A stretch of 64,000 nt of DNA from Pseudomonas sp. MRSN 12121 (GCF_000931465.1 NZ_CP010892.1:4053388-4117387); one strand, 5' to 3'; positions 26,264-35,411 are shown, counted from the first letter of the stretch. Translations and numbers: made by a program. Notes: generated by a model from the letters alone, not told the origin.

Positions 26264-27088
26264 TCAAGCCTGGATGAACGCCAGCAGGTCGGCGTTGAGC
26301 CGCTCCTTGTGGGTGTCGGTCAGGCCATGGGGCGCGCCCGGATAGACCAGCAGCTGCGCGCCTTCCACCAGCCTGGCGGCGGCGATGCCCGAGGCTTCGA
26401 TCGGCACGATCTGGTCGGCGTCGCCGTGGACCACCAGGGTCGGCACGTCGAACTTGCGCAGGTCTTCGGTGAAGTCGGTTTCCGAGAACGCCTTGATGCA
26501 GTCGTAGGTGTTCTTGTGGCCGGCCAGCATGCCCTGCATCCAGAACCAGTCGATCATGCCCTGGGACGGTTTGGCGCCCGGCAGGTTGAAGCCGAAGAAC
26601 GGCCCGCTGGCGACGTCCTTGTACAGCTGCGAACGGTCGGCCAGCGACGCCTGGCGCATGCCGTCGAAGACTTCCATCGGCAGGCCGCCGGGGTTGTTCG
26701 CGGTCTTGAGCATCTGCGGCGGCACCGCGGAAATCAGCCCGGCCTTGGCCACCCGGCCGGTGCCGTGGCGCCCGATGTAGCGCGCCACTTCGCCACCGCC
26801 GGTGGAGAAGCCGAACAGCACCGCGTCGCGCAGGTCCAGGTGTTCGAGCAACTGGGCCAGGTCGTCGGCGTAGGTGTCCATGTCGTTGCCCGACCAGGGC
26901 TGGCTGGAGCGGCCATGGCCACGGCGGTCGTGGGCCACGACCCGGTAGCCGTGCGATGCCAGGAACAGCATCTGCGACTCCCAGCTGTCGCTGTTCAGTG
27001 GCCAGCCGTGGCTGAACACCACCGGTTGGCCGCTGCCCCAGTCCTTGTAGTAGATCTCGGTGCCATCGCGGGTAGTGAATGTGCTCAT
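26264..27088 (-). CDS. Alpha/beta hydrolase (non-haem chloroperoxidase/arylesterase type)
   Basis: 274 residues. The oxyanion HGWP motif is at residues 27-30, the nucleophile elbow GFSTGGGE has S95, the acid is D225 (HGDADQIVP) and the base is H254 (GAPHGL). DRRGHGRSSQPW and the full-length match place it with cofactor-free haloperoxidases/arylesterases, whose physiological role is ester hydrolysis. The start at 27088 has AAGGAG 7 bases upstream. It follows the flavodoxin-type gene by 13 bases, forming a two-gene operon. Confidence 0.9.
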   Translation of the reverse strand: MSTFTTRDGTEIYYKDWGSGQPVVFSHGWPLNSDSWESQMLFLASHGYRVVAHDRRGHGRSSQPWSGNDMDTYADDLAQLLEHLDLRDAVLFGFSTGGGEVARYIGRHGTGRVAKAGLISAVPPQMLKTANNPGGLPMEVFDGMRQASLADRSQLYKDVASGPFFGFNLPGAKPSQGMIDWFWMQGMLAGHKNTYDCIKAFSETDFTEDLRKFDVPTLVVHGDADQIVPIEASGIAAARLVEGAQLLVYPGAPHGLTDTHKERLNADLLAFIQA

Positions 27089-27101
27089 GTTGATTGCTCC
27101 T

Positions 27102-27692
27102 TCAGGGGTGGGTTGAATCGGATCGATGCGCCGCCATACGCTCGGCCAGGCGTGCCACCCGCTCACCCAGGTGCGCGGCGGTACGACGGTCTTCGAGGGG
27201 CGGCGCCTGCTCGGGGGACTGTTCGACATTCGACTGGGCCATGGCCCCCAGGGAACTGCCGAGGCGGTTCAGCTGGCCATCGAAGGTGCCGGCGCCGGAG
27301 CGCGCCGGCAGCAGGTCGAGGCCGACCCAGATCATCGAATGCTGGGCGGCGAAGACCGCCATCTGCAGCAAGGTGTTGAGCTTGTCGCCGCAGAGGAAAC
27401 CGGAGTTGGTGAAGCCCGCGGCCAGCTTGTCGCGCCAGGGCCGGGCCAGGTAGAACGCTGCCGTGGCCTCCATGAACGCCTTGAAGGACGCCGAGGCGCT
27501 GCCCATGTAGGTCGGGGCGCCGAAGATGATGGCGTCGGCCTGGTGCAGGCGCTCCCAGTGCTGCTCCACCTCCTCGACCGGCACCAGCCGGCAGGCGCTG
27601 CCCCGGTGGTGCTCGACACCCTGGGCCACGGCCTCGGCCATGGCCCGCGTGTGGCCATAGCCACTGTGATAGACCACTACCACCTTGCTCAT
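27102..27692 (-). CDS. Flavodoxin-fold NAD(P)H:quinone oxidoreductase (WrbA-like)
   Basis: 196 residues. The FMN phosphate loop is VVVVYHSGYGHTRAMAEAVA at the start, followed by ADAIIFGAPTYMGSASASFKAF, the second FMN-binding loop typical of WrbA/NADPH-dependent FMN reductases. It would reduce quinones or supply reduced flavin. The start at 27692 has GGAGG 8 bases upstream. It is the first gene of an operon with the alpha/beta hydrolase. The promoter region upstream carries the conserved element also found between the LysR and AraC genes, suggesting shared control. Confidence 0.88.
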   Translation of the reverse strand: MSKVVVVYHSGYGHTRAMAEAVAQGVEHHRGSACRLVPVEEVEQHWERLHQADAIIFGAPTYMGSASASFKAFMEATAAFYLARPWRDKLAAGFTNSGFLCGDKLNTLLQMAVFAAQHSMIWVGLDLLPARSGAGTFDGQLNRLGSSLGAMAQSNVEQSPEQAPPLEDRRTAAHLGERVARLAERMAAHRSDSTHP

Positions 27693-27749
27693 CCGGCATC
27701 CTCCAGCGCTGTTCATTCCTTGGCTGGCCCGGGCGAAACACCGGTGTGC

Positions 27750-27812
27750 CAGAAAGCCGGATTCTTGGATGCGCGGCGGATGCGCGGCGAGTTAAACGTT
27801 GTTAATTTTCGC
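27750..27812 (-). promoter_or_regulatory. Conserved promoter/operator element, copy 2
   Basis: Read on the minus strand: ATTAACAACGTTTAACTCGC, GC-rich spacer with CCGCC, CCAAGAATCCGGC. It matches the plus-strand element at 25594-25645 over about 50 bases, with conserved spacing. It lies within the 380-base gap 27693-28072, which holds no gene I can support. Confidence 0.55.
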
Positions 27813-28072
27813 TGCGCCACTGCCCCGGGCTCCGCCCCTTGGAGCACCGCCAAAGCCCCTGGATACGACACTTGCGCGGGGCGCGGGACGACCACCCGCG
27901 AGCGCTGCGCCGCGCCCTGGCCCGAACCCTGCATTGCGTTGTCCGCGCAACCGCTGGAACATGCGCGGATTGCGCGAGACAGAGAGCTACAGGCCGATGG
28001 CCTGGCCGCTGTCCGCCTCCCCGCCGGTGCAGCGGGGAGCCATAAGAAAAAAGCAGTCGCAGGAGTGAGCCG

Positions 28073-30874
28073 TTGACCCTTTCCACCGAACAGGCCGTGC
28101 ATTTCGGCCCCTACCGGGTCTACCCCGGACAACGCCTGATCCTCGAGGCCGACCAGCCCCTGCGCCTGGGTCGACGCTCGATGGACATCCTGCTGATCCT
28201 GCTCGAACACGCCGGCCAAGTGGTCAGCAAGCAGCAGTTGATCGCCCGGGTGTGGCCCACAAGCGTGGTCGAGGACACCAACCTGCGGGTGCACATGGCC
28301 GCCCTGCGCAAGGCCCTGGGCGATGGCCAGGCCGGCCAGCGCTACATCGTCACCGTGGCCCAGCGCGGCTACAGCTTTGTCGCGCCCTTCTCCCTGGAAA
28401 CCAGCGAGCAACGCCCCGACAGCCCGCCGCCGGCAGCGAACGGGCACAACCTGCCGGTGCGCCACACGCGGCTGATCGGGCGCCAGGCATTGCTGGCGAA
28501 CGTGATGACGCAGCTGGCGCACCAGCGCTTCATCACCCTGGTCGGCCCCGGCGGCATCGGCAAGACCACCGTGGCCCTGGGCGTCGCCGAGCAACTGATC
28601 GGCCAGTACCGCGACGGCATCCGCCTGCTGGACCTGGCGCCGATCAACGACCCGCGGATGATCGGCGCCCACCTGGCGACCCTCCTGGGCCTGGCGCTGC
28701 ACGACGACGCAGCGGCCGACAGCCTGGCGTTTTTCTTGCGCGAACAGCAGATGCTGCTGGTGATCGACAACTGCGAACACCTGCTCGACGCCGTCGCGCC
28801 GCTTTGCGAGAGCATCCTGCGCACCGCGCCGCAGGTGCATATCCTGGCCACCAGCCGCGAGAGCCTGCGGGCCGAGGGCGAATACGTGCAGCGCCTGGAG
28901 TCCCTGGACTGCCCGCCGCCCATCGCGGTCCTGGACCGCACCCAGGCCCTGGGCTTCTCCGCCCTGCAGCTGTTCGTCGAACGGGCGATGGCCAGCCACG
29001 ACAGTTTCGAACTGAGCCATGCCGAACTGCCCCTGGCGATCGAGATCTGCCGGCGCCTGGACGGCATTCCCCTGGCCCTGGAGCTGGCCGCGGCGCAGGT
29101 GGCCAACCTCGGCCTCGGCGGGCTGCTGGCCCAGTTGCAAGACAGCTTCCGCCTCCTGGCCCACAGCGCCCAGGCCGCGCCGGGGCGGCACCAGACCTTG
29201 CGCACCACGCTGGACTGGAGCTTCCGGTTACTCACCCCTTGCGAACAGGCCTGCCTGCGGCGGCTGGGGATCTTCCGCGGCAGTTTCACCCTGGCCTCGG
29301 CCGCGGCGGTGATAGTCGGGGAGCAGATCGCTCCCGACCGGGTATTCGGCGCGATCACCCAACTGGTGGCCAAGTCCCTGCTGAACGTGGAAGTGGGCGA
29401 CGAGGAGGTGTTCTATCGCCTGCTGGACACCACCCGCGGCTATGCCCTGGAAACCCTCGAACAGGCCGGCGAATTGCCCGAGACCCGACAACGCCACGCC
29501 GAGCGTTGCCTGGCCCTGATGCAGCAGGCCCGGGACGAGTGGGAGCAGACCCCGACCGAGCTGTGGATCGAGCGCTACGTCCGCGGCCTGGAAGACCTCC
29601 GCGCGGCCCTCGACTGGGGCCTGCACACCCCCGACGCGCAACCGCTGGCGATCCGCCTGGCCGCCGTTTCCACCCCGTTGTGGCAGGAACTGTCGCTGCT
29701 GCGCGAACACGGCGGGTATGTGCGCCAGGCCCTGGCGCTGCTGGAGGCGAGCGCCGAGCCCTGCCCGCAGTTGGCCCTGGCGCTGCAACTGGCCCTGGGC
29801 AGTTGCTGCTACCACACCCAGGGCGACAGCCGCGAAGCGATCGACGCCTTCGTCAGCGCCCGGGCCCTGGCCGAACGCAGCGACGACGTCGCCGGACAGC
29901 TCAAGGCGGTGTCCGGGCACCTGGCGGTCAATCTCAGTTGCGGTCACTACCAGCCGGCCCTGGAGCAAAGCCGGCAGTTCGACGGCCTGGCGTTGCGCGG
30001 CGCGGCCCCGACCCAGTTGGCCTTGAGCACGCAACGCTTGCGCGTGCTGGCGCTGCACTTCGCCGGCCACCAGCCCCAGGCCCGGGAAAGCGCCGAACAG
30101 GTGCTGCAACTGATGACCCGCAGCGGCCATCGCGGCCGCTTCACCCGCGGCTTCGGCGTGCAGTACGACCAGAGCGTCGCGGCCCTGACGATCCTGGCGC
30201 GGATCCTCTGGCTGCAGGGCCAGCCCGAGCAGGCCTGGCGCACGGCGCGCCAGGCCCTGGACATCGCCCTGCAGATCAACCACGGCACGTCCATCTGCTA
30301 CACCCTGGCGCTGGCCGGCTGCCTGATCGCCCACTACAACGGCGACAGCGCCACCGCCCGCGAGCTGCTGCGCCTGCTGCTGGAACAGGCGCAGAAGCAT
30401 TCGGTGCTGCTGTTCTACACCTGGGGACGGCACTACGCCTCGGTGATCGAGGGCGCTGCGCCCACGCCCCCGGTACCCGCCGGCAGCGGGCTGGTCGGCG
30501 AAATCATGGTGACCCTGGACAGCAGCCGGGTCGACGACCTGCTGCTGCAACGGGCCGAAAGCGGCGCGGCGGGCTGGAGCACCGCGGAAATCCTCCGCGC
30601 CCGGGCCGCCGGCCTGCTGGCCGAACAGCGCCAGGACGCAGCCGAAGCCGTGTTGCAGCAGGCCCTGGAAGTGGCCAGGGCCCAGGGCGCCCTGGCCTGG
30701 GAGCTGCGCAGCGCCACCGCGCTGGCCCGGCTCTGGCAGCGCCAGGGCCAGCACCGGCGCGCCCATGACCTGCTGCGGCCGGTCTACGCGCGCTTCAACG
30801 AAGGCTTCGCCACCCCGGACCTCGCCGGCGTGCGCTTACTGCTCGACGAGCTGCAGCGCCCGCTTGCCGTCTAA
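28073..30874 (+). CDS. Winged-helix / NB-ARC-type ATPase / TPR transcriptional regulator
   Basis: 933 residues. The OmpR-type winged helix covers about residues 10-104 (LRLGRRSMDILLILLEHAGQ, DTNLRVHMAALRKALG, YIVTVAQRGYSF). A signal-transduction ATPase follows with Walker A GPGGIGKT at 158-165 and Walker B LLVIDNCEHLLD. The C-terminal half is helical, repeat-rich and TPR-like. The start is TTG at 28073 with AGGAG upstream; no ATG fits the N-terminal match. It resembles large STAND-type activators with an unknown inducer. Its last 39 bases overlap the convergent paralogue. Confidence 0.85.
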   Translation: MTLSTEQAVHFGPYRVYPGQRLILEADQPLRLGRRSMDILLILLEHAGQVVSKQQLIARVWPTSVVEDTNLRVHMAALRKALGDGQAGQRYIVTVAQRGYSFVAPFSLETSEQRPDSPPPAANGHNLPVRHTRLIGRQALLANVMTQLAHQRFITLVGPGGIGKTTVALGVAEQLIGQYRDGIRLLDLAPINDPRMIGAHLATLLGLALHDDAAADSLAFFLREQQMLLVIDNCEHLLDAVAPLCESILRTAPQVHILATSRESLRAEGEYVQRLESLDCPPPIAVLDRTQALGFSALQLFVERAMASHDSFELSHAELPLAIEICRRLDGIPLALELAAAQVANLGLGGLLAQLQDSFRLLAHSAQAAPGRHQTLRTTLDWSFRLLTPCEQACLRRLGIFRGSFTLASAAAVIVGEQIAPDRVFGAITQLVAKSLLNVEVGDEEVFYRLLDTTRGYALETLEQAGELPETRQRHAERCLALMQQARDEWEQTPTELWIERYVRGLEDLRAALDWGLHTPDAQPLAIRLAAVSTPLWQELSLLREHGGYVRQALALLEASAEPCPQLALALQLALGSCCYHTQGDSREAIDAFVSARALAERSDDVAGQLKAVSGHLAVNLSCGHYQPALEQSRQFDGLALRGAAPTQLALSTQRLRVLALHFAGHQPQARESAEQVLQLMTRSGHRGRFTRGFGVQYDQSVAALTILARILWLQGQPEQAWRTARQALDIALQINHGTSICYTLALAGCLIAHYNGDSATARELLRLLLEQAQKHSVLLFYTWGRHYASVIEGAAPTPPVPAGSGLVGEIMVTLDSSRVDDLLLQRAESGAAGWSTAEILRARAAGLLAEQRQDAAEAVLQQALEVARAQGALAWELRSATALARLWQRQGQHRRAHDLLRPVYARFNEGFATPDLAGVRLLLDELQRPLAV

Positions 30875-32317
30875 TACCCGCCGGGCGCGGCTGATGTAGC
30901 GCGCCTGGCGTACCTCGAACATGCGCAGCAGCCCGCCCTGCTCGAGCTTTTCCCGGGCATAGGTGCGCGTGGTATTGAGCAGCCGGTAACGCACCGGGCC
31001 GTCGCCGCGCACCACCGCCAGCAGGGATTTTTCCACCAGCCGCTGCAACGCCTGCGCCACCAGTTCGGGCAGCAGCACCGCGCAACTGATGACCCCGATG
31101 GCGGCCTCCAGGGTAAAGGCCACCTTGAACACCGCCAGCCCCTGCAACACGCTGCGTTCCAGGGGATCCAGATCGCGGTAGCTCCAGTCCAGCGCGGATT
31201 TCAGCGTCTGGTGCCGGGCCACGGCGGTGCGCCGGCCCTGGGTCAGCAGTTGAAAACAATTGTCCAGCTGGGCCTGCAGCCCCACCAGCGCCAGCGCATC
31301 GATCTGCGCCGCCGCCAGCTCGATGGCCAGGGGCAGGCCATCGAGCCGGCGGCAGATGTCACACACGGCGTGCAGGTCCTGTTCGCGCAGGACGAACCCT
31401 TGCTGGCAGGCACGGGCGCGGCTGACGAACAGTTGCACCGCCGAATGCCCCATGACCTCGGCCACGCTGTACAACTCCGCAGCCGGTGGCACCGACAGCG
31501 CCGGCAGGACGTGCAGGGTTTCCCCGGGCAGCCCCAGCGGCTCGCGGCTGGTGACCAGGATCGACAGCTGCGGCGCCAGCGCCAGCCACTGCTCGACCAG
31601 CACCCGGCAGGCGTCGAGCAGGTGCTCGCCGTTGTCCAGCACCAGCAGCAGATGCCGGGCCGCCAGTGCGTCCAGGCCGGCTTCCAGCCGCAGCACCCGA
31701 GCCACCTGCGCGGCCACTTGCGCCGGATCGTCGAGGGCCGCCAGATCGACCCGCCACGCACCGTCGCGATAGTGCGGCAACAGATGCTCGGCCACGCGCA
31801 GGGCCACCGTGCTCTTGCCGATCCCCGCCGGGCCGACCAGGGTCAGCCAGCGGCGCACCGGCAATTGCCCGACCAGGCTGGCGACCAGCGCGTCGCGACC
31901 GACCACCGGGGTGAGCCGGGCCGGCAGGTTGTGCCGGACCTGGGGCAAGGCATCCAGGGGCTGCGCCACACCCAGCGGTTCGCGCCGCACCGGGGCGGTG
32001 AAGCAGTAGCCGCGCTGCGCCAGGGTGACGATGTAGCGCTGCCCGTCCCGGCCATCGCCCAGGGCCCGGCGCAGGGCCGCGATATGCACCCGCAGGTTGA
32101 TCTCCTCGACCACCGAATGCGGCCACACCCGGGCGATCAGTTCTTCCTTGCCCAGCACCTCGCCGGCGCGCTCCAGCAGCACCCGGAGGATCTCCAGGGC
32201 GCGCCCGCCCACGCCCAGCGGCCGGTCGCCCTCCAGGACCAGGCGCCGACGCGGGTGGAAGACATAGGGGCCGAATCGCAGCACCTCGTCGCTGTTCAAA
32301 TCTCTGATGCCGTTCAT
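30836..32317 (-). CDS. Winged-helix / ATPase regulator, short paralogue without TPR half
   Basis: 493 residues. It is paralogous to the preceding regulator from its first domain (winged helix, about residues 14-108: VGGRALEILRVLLERAGEVL, EINLRVHIAALRRALGDG, YIVTLAQRGYCF) through the ATPase (Walker A GPAGIGKST at 162-170, Walker B LLLVLDNGEHLLDA). It stops shortly after NTTRTYAREKLEQGG, where the longer protein continues for about 450 residues of repeats. It is convergent with the longer copy, with 39 bases of 3' overlap. The start at 32317 follows AGGGATGG. Truncation by loss of the C-terminus or a genuinely short subfamily are both possible. Confidence 0.82.
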   Translation of the reverse strand: MNGIRDLNSDEVLRFGPYVFHPRRRLVLEGDRPLGVGGRALEILRVLLERAGEVLGKEELIARVWPHSVVEEINLRVHIAALRRALGDGRDGQRYIVTLAQRGYCFTAPVRREPLGVAQPLDALPQVRHNLPARLTPVVGRDALVASLVGQLPVRRWLTLVGPAGIGKSTVALRVAEHLLPHYRDGAWRVDLAALDDPAQVAAQVARVLRLEAGLDALAARHLLLVLDNGEHLLDACRVLVEQWLALAPQLSILVTSREPLGLPGETLHVLPALSVPPAAELYSVAEVMGHSAVQLFVSRARACQQGFVLREQDLHAVCDICRRLDGLPLAIELAAAQIDALALVGLQAQLDNCFQLLTQGRRTAVARHQTLKSALDWSYRDLDPLERSVLQGLAVFKVAFTLEAAIGVISCAVLLPELVAQALQRLVEKSLLAVVRGDGPVRYRLLNTTRTYAREKLEQGGLLRMFEVRQARYISRARRVLDGKRALQLVEQ

Positions 32318-32535
32318 GCCATCCCTGTGCGCCAACCTGGCCCGGTGCACGCCAAGGCAGCGTGCGGCGCGGATCCGGCCAGGCCTGCGCACCTCCCTTT
32401 CGAAATATTCCCGGATATCTTCGCAGGCACCGATGACGCTACAACTCCCACGGGGGGAGCGACACGGCCATCGCGATGCGCCGGACGGACACCCTGCCCG
32501 CCCGCACCCGGCGGCTATCCACCCTCCGCTTTTCG

Positions 32536-32564
32536 TAGGAGCGCCGCGTGCTCGCGATCAACGA
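32536..32564. repeat. Single REP-like element
   Basis: Sequence CGTAGGAGCGCCGCGTGCTCGCGAT, a degenerate relative of the GGAGCGAAGCTTGCTCGCGA REP, in the 289-base gap between two minus-strand regulators. Confidence 0.55.
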
Positions 32565-32606
32565 TAGCGCGGTCGGCCGGAGATCCCGCGCTGCGCAGGG
32601 CAAGCG

Positions 32607-33557
32607 CTAACTGAATTGCTGGCGGTACTGGCTGGGCGTCAGGCCGAGCTTTTCGCCGAACAGGAAACGCATGTGCCGCACGCTGCCGAAGCCGCTCTTG
32701 TAGGCCACGGTCTTGAGCGGCAGGTCGCTGCTCTCCAGCAGGTTGCGGGCGCGATCGATACGCGCGCTCTGCAGGAACTCCATGGGGGTCATGTTCACCT
32801 CGCGGGCGAACACCCGGGCGAAATGCCGCGTGCTCATGTTCGCGAGGCTGGCCATGCGCTCGATGCTGAAGGCTTCGTCGAGATGCTCCAGCACATGGTT
32901 CTGCACCCGGGTCACCGGGGTTTCCTGGGGCGCCACCGCGGCCGTCAACGGACTGAACTGCGCCTGTCCGCCCTGGCGCTTCATCACCACCAGCAACACC
33001 TTGGCCACGTCCTGGGCGACCTTCTTGCCGTGGTCCCGGGCGACCACCGCCAGCGCCAGGTCGATGCCCGCGGTGATACCGCCGGAGGTGATCAGGTTGC
33101 GGTCCTCCAGGTAGATCCGGTCGGTTTCCACCGTCGCCTTGGGGAAGGCGCGAATCAAGCGCTCGGTGTAATGCCAGTGGGTGGTGACCCGGTAACCGTC
33201 CAGCAGGCCGGCGTGCCCAAGGACGAACGCCCCGGTGCAGATCGAGCCATAGCAGCCAGCGCGCGGCACGGCCTCCTGCAGCCACTGCAACAACGCCGGA
33301 TGCCGTTCGTTGTAGGCCCCCGGGCCGCCCGGCACCAGCAGCAGGTCATAGCCCCCGGCGGCCTGGTCGAGTTGCAGGTCGGCCTGCACGCCGACGCCGT
33401 TGGACGCGCGCAGCAGCCCCGGCTCGGTGCCGATGGTCGAGAGCCGGTAATGGTCCTTCGGTTCCAGGTAACGGTTGGCCACGGAAAACACTTCCATGGG
33501 CCCGGCCATGTCGAGCAGGAGAAAGTCGGGAAACAGCACCATTGCCACAGTTTTCAT
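32607..33557 (-). CDS. GlxA-family transcriptional regulator
   Basis: 316 residues. The DJ-1/PfpI domain spans about residues 1-170 and keeps the nucleophile elbow cysteine (YGSICTGAFVLGHAGLLDG). The AraC HTH pair is at the C-terminus (IERMASLANMSTRHFARVFA and LKTVAYKSGFGSVRHMRFLF). GlxA proteins bind small amides or nitrogen compounds through the first domain and activate catabolic genes. It is divergent from the pirin gene 223 bases away, the nearest candidate target. The ATG start gives the normal family length. Confidence 0.9.
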   Translation of the reverse strand: MKTVAMVLFPDFLLLDMAGPMEVFSVANRYLEPKDHYRLSTIGTEPGLLRASNGVGVQADLQLDQAAGGYDLLLVPGGPGAYNERHPALLQWLQEAVPRAGCYGSICTGAFVLGHAGLLDGYRVTTHWHYTERLIRAFPKATVETDRIYLEDRNLITSGGITAGIDLALAVVARDHGKKVAQDVAKVLLVVMKRQGGQAQFSPLTAAVAPQETPVTRVQNHVLEHLDEAFSIERMASLANMSTRHFARVFAREVNMTPMEFLQSARIDRARNLLESSDLPLKTVAYKSGFGSVRHMRFLFGEKLGLTPSQYRQQFS

Positions 33558-33780
33558 GGGTCGAAAATCACCGGTATCGAAGGAAGCGAAGCCTGACGCA
33601 GAGGCCGGCCATTATGCCCAGCCGACGTGCGAGCGTTGGCGAAGAATACGTGATTCGGTGCACATTTTTGTCAACCTGAAAGGGACAGTCTTTCAATTTC
33701 CATCTACTTATTGCGCACCAGAGTAGACATTAACCTTCTCCTCAACCGGACGACTTCTCGTCCCTACAGGAGATTTCAGC

Positions 33781-34503
33781 ATGCTCACCCTACGCAAAGC
33801 CTCTGATCGCGGCGCCGCCAACCATGGCTGGTTGAAGTCGTTCCATACCTTTTCCTTCGCCAACTACCGCAACCCGCGGGAACAGGGTTTTTCCGACCTG
33901 CTGGTGATCAACGACGACCGCGTCGCCGCCGGCAAGGGCTTCGGCCAGCACCCGCACCGCGACATGGAGATTTTCTCCTATGTGCTCGAAGGCGCCCTGG
34001 AACACAAGGACACCCTGGGCACCGGTTCGGTGATCCGCCCGGGCGACGTGCAGTTGATGAGCGCCGGCAGCGGCGTGGCGCACAGCGAGTACAACCACTC
34101 GGCTACCCGCCCGGTGCACTTCCTGCAGATCTGGATCGTGCCGCAGGTCGCTGGCGCCAAACCGCGTTATCAGCAGGAGCACTTCAGCGCGGAGCAGAAA
34201 CGCGGCCGCCTGCAACTGATCCTCTCCCCCGACGGGGCCGAGGGATCGCTGCAGGTCCGCCAGGATGCACGGGTCTATGCCGGCCTGATCGACGGCCCGG
34301 AAAGCGCCACCCTGACCCTAGACGCCGACCGCTACGCCTACGTGCATGTGGCACGCGGCAAGGTCGAGCTCAACGGCCTGGCGCTGCAGGAAGGCGATGG
34401 CGTGCGGGTACGCGATGAACAGCTGCTGAACCTGAGCCACGGCGTCGACGCCGAAGTCCTGGTGTTCGACCTGCGCCCCCAGGAACTGCCGCAGATGCCT
34501 TGA
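33781..34503 (+). CDS. Pirin family protein (YhhW-like quercetinase)
   Basis: 240 residues with two cupin domains. Metal ligands are seen as H57 and H59 (GQHPHRDMEIFSYVLEG), H101 and E103 (VAHSEYNH), as in pirins/YhhW, which have quercetin 2,3-dioxygenase activity. The N-terminus MLTLRKASDRGAANHGWLKS is the family signature. The ribosome site CAGGAG is 10 bases before the ATG. It is monocistronic, divergent from the GlxA regulator. Pirins of this kind are often induced by aromatic or oxidative stress. Confidence 0.92.
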   Translation: MLTLRKASDRGAANHGWLKSFHTFSFANYRNPREQGFSDLLVINDDRVAAGKGFGQHPHRDMEIFSYVLEGALEHKDTLGTGSVIRPGDVQLMSAGSGVAHSEYNHSATRPVHFLQIWIVPQVAGAKPRYQQEHFSAEQKRGRLQLILSPDGAEGSLQVRQDARVYAGLIDGPESATLTLDADRYAYVHVARGKVELNGLALQEGDGVRVRDEQLLNLSHGVDAEVLVFDLRPQELPQMP

Positions 34504-34592
34504 GCGACCCCTGCCTCGAACCGGAAATGGGTTCCGGGCAGGCAGCCTCATCGCGTCTTGGCATCGACGCCCATCAATTCCGTCGGCTGACG

Positions 34593-34975
34593 CGCTTTGT
34601 GTAGCCGCTGCCGAGCCCTGGCGAGGCTGCGATCGGCCCGACAGGGCCGCCAAGCCTGCCACCGCGTTGAATCTGGAAAATCGCGGAGCCTGCCCTGGCG
34701 AGCCCTACGGCCTCGATCGCAGCCTCGCTGGCGCTCGGCAGCGGCTACGGGAATGGGGTTTCAGGCAGGTGCTTTCGCGACGTTTTTAGCATCGATGAAG
34801 ATCGGTTCTTCCGGCTGACACGCTTTGTGTAGCCGCTGCCGAGCCCTGGCGAGGCTGCGATCGGCCCGACAGGGCCGCCAAGCCTGCCACCACGTTGAAT
34901 CTGAAAAAACGCGGAGCCTGCCTGGCGAGTCCTGCGGCCTCGATCGCAGCCTCGCTGGCGCTCGGCAGCGGCTAC
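34593..34975. repeat. Two 228-bp tandem units carrying REP pairs
   Basis: CGCTTTGTGTAGCCGCTGCC starts at 34593 and again at 34821, a 228-base period. Each unit holds a GTAGCCGCTGCCGAGCC REP and its inverted mate GCCTCGCTGGCGCTCGGCAG. It lies in the 908-base gene-poor stretch 34504-35411. Confidence 0.88.
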
Positions 34976-35039
34976 AGGGATCCGGGTTGTCAGCCAGGCC
35001 GGCCGGTAGGCCGCCGTCTTGCTTTTGATCTGAGCGCCC

Positions 35040-35165
35040 CGTTAACCACGATGGCCGAACGCAGGCATGCCGAGCCTCAGCGAGGCACCGAGTGGAGGGG
35101 CAAGCGTTTTTGGTTCCTTTTTAGGCGTTTGTAAAAAGGGACCCGCCGTAAGGGCGGAACCATAA
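35040..35165 (+). repeat. Dispersed pseudomonad intergenic element, possibly a small ORF remnant
   Basis: Contains ATGGCCGAACGCAGGCATGC, then GAGGGGCAAGCGTTTTTGG and AAAAAGGGACCCGCCGTAAG. I recognise this wording as a sequence found many times in Pseudomonas intergenic regions. A frame through it is open (ending ...WRGKRFWFLFRRL), but its presence in many copies and lack of a ribosome site argue against a normal gene. Confidence 0.45.
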
Positions 35166-35228
35166 GCCGCCGTGACCGCAGCAATGGATATGTACACCAT
35201 CCAGAAAATGCAGCGCCAGAACGGACGT

Positions 35229-35255
35229 CATCGCGAGCAAGCTTCGCTCCTACAG
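35229..35255. repeat. Single REP element
   Basis: CATCGCGAGCAAGCTTCGCT followed by CCTACAG, one half of the standard inverted REP pair, upstream of chrB. Confidence 0.8.
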
Positions 35256-35375
35256 AAGAAGCAGCCGTTACCACAGCAACGGACATGTACCCCAAAAGAA
35301 ACGCCCTGCCCCCTACGCCAAGACAAGTCTTTTTCTCCCACGAAACCGCTTCCCAATCGACGCAGCCAGGAATAA

Positions 35376-35391
35376 TGTAGAGACATCTACA
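35376..35391. promoter_or_regulatory. Candidate ChrB operator
   Basis: Perfect palindrome TGTAGA-GACA-TCTACA, 20 bases upstream of the chrB start, where a repressor would block transcription. Confidence 0.5.
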
Positions 35392-35411
35392 CCTCAAGTA
35401 ATCAGCATTAC

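Noticed and set aside
28252..30768. Second long plus-strand frame inside the ATPase regulator gene
   Set aside because: A shadow frame of proline/arginine/glycine-rich composition; the other frame has winged-helix and Walker motifs.
34895..35134. A 79-codon open frame in the gap before chrB
   Set aside because: It runs through the REP tandem and a dispersed intergenic element, has no ribosome site and no family resemblance.
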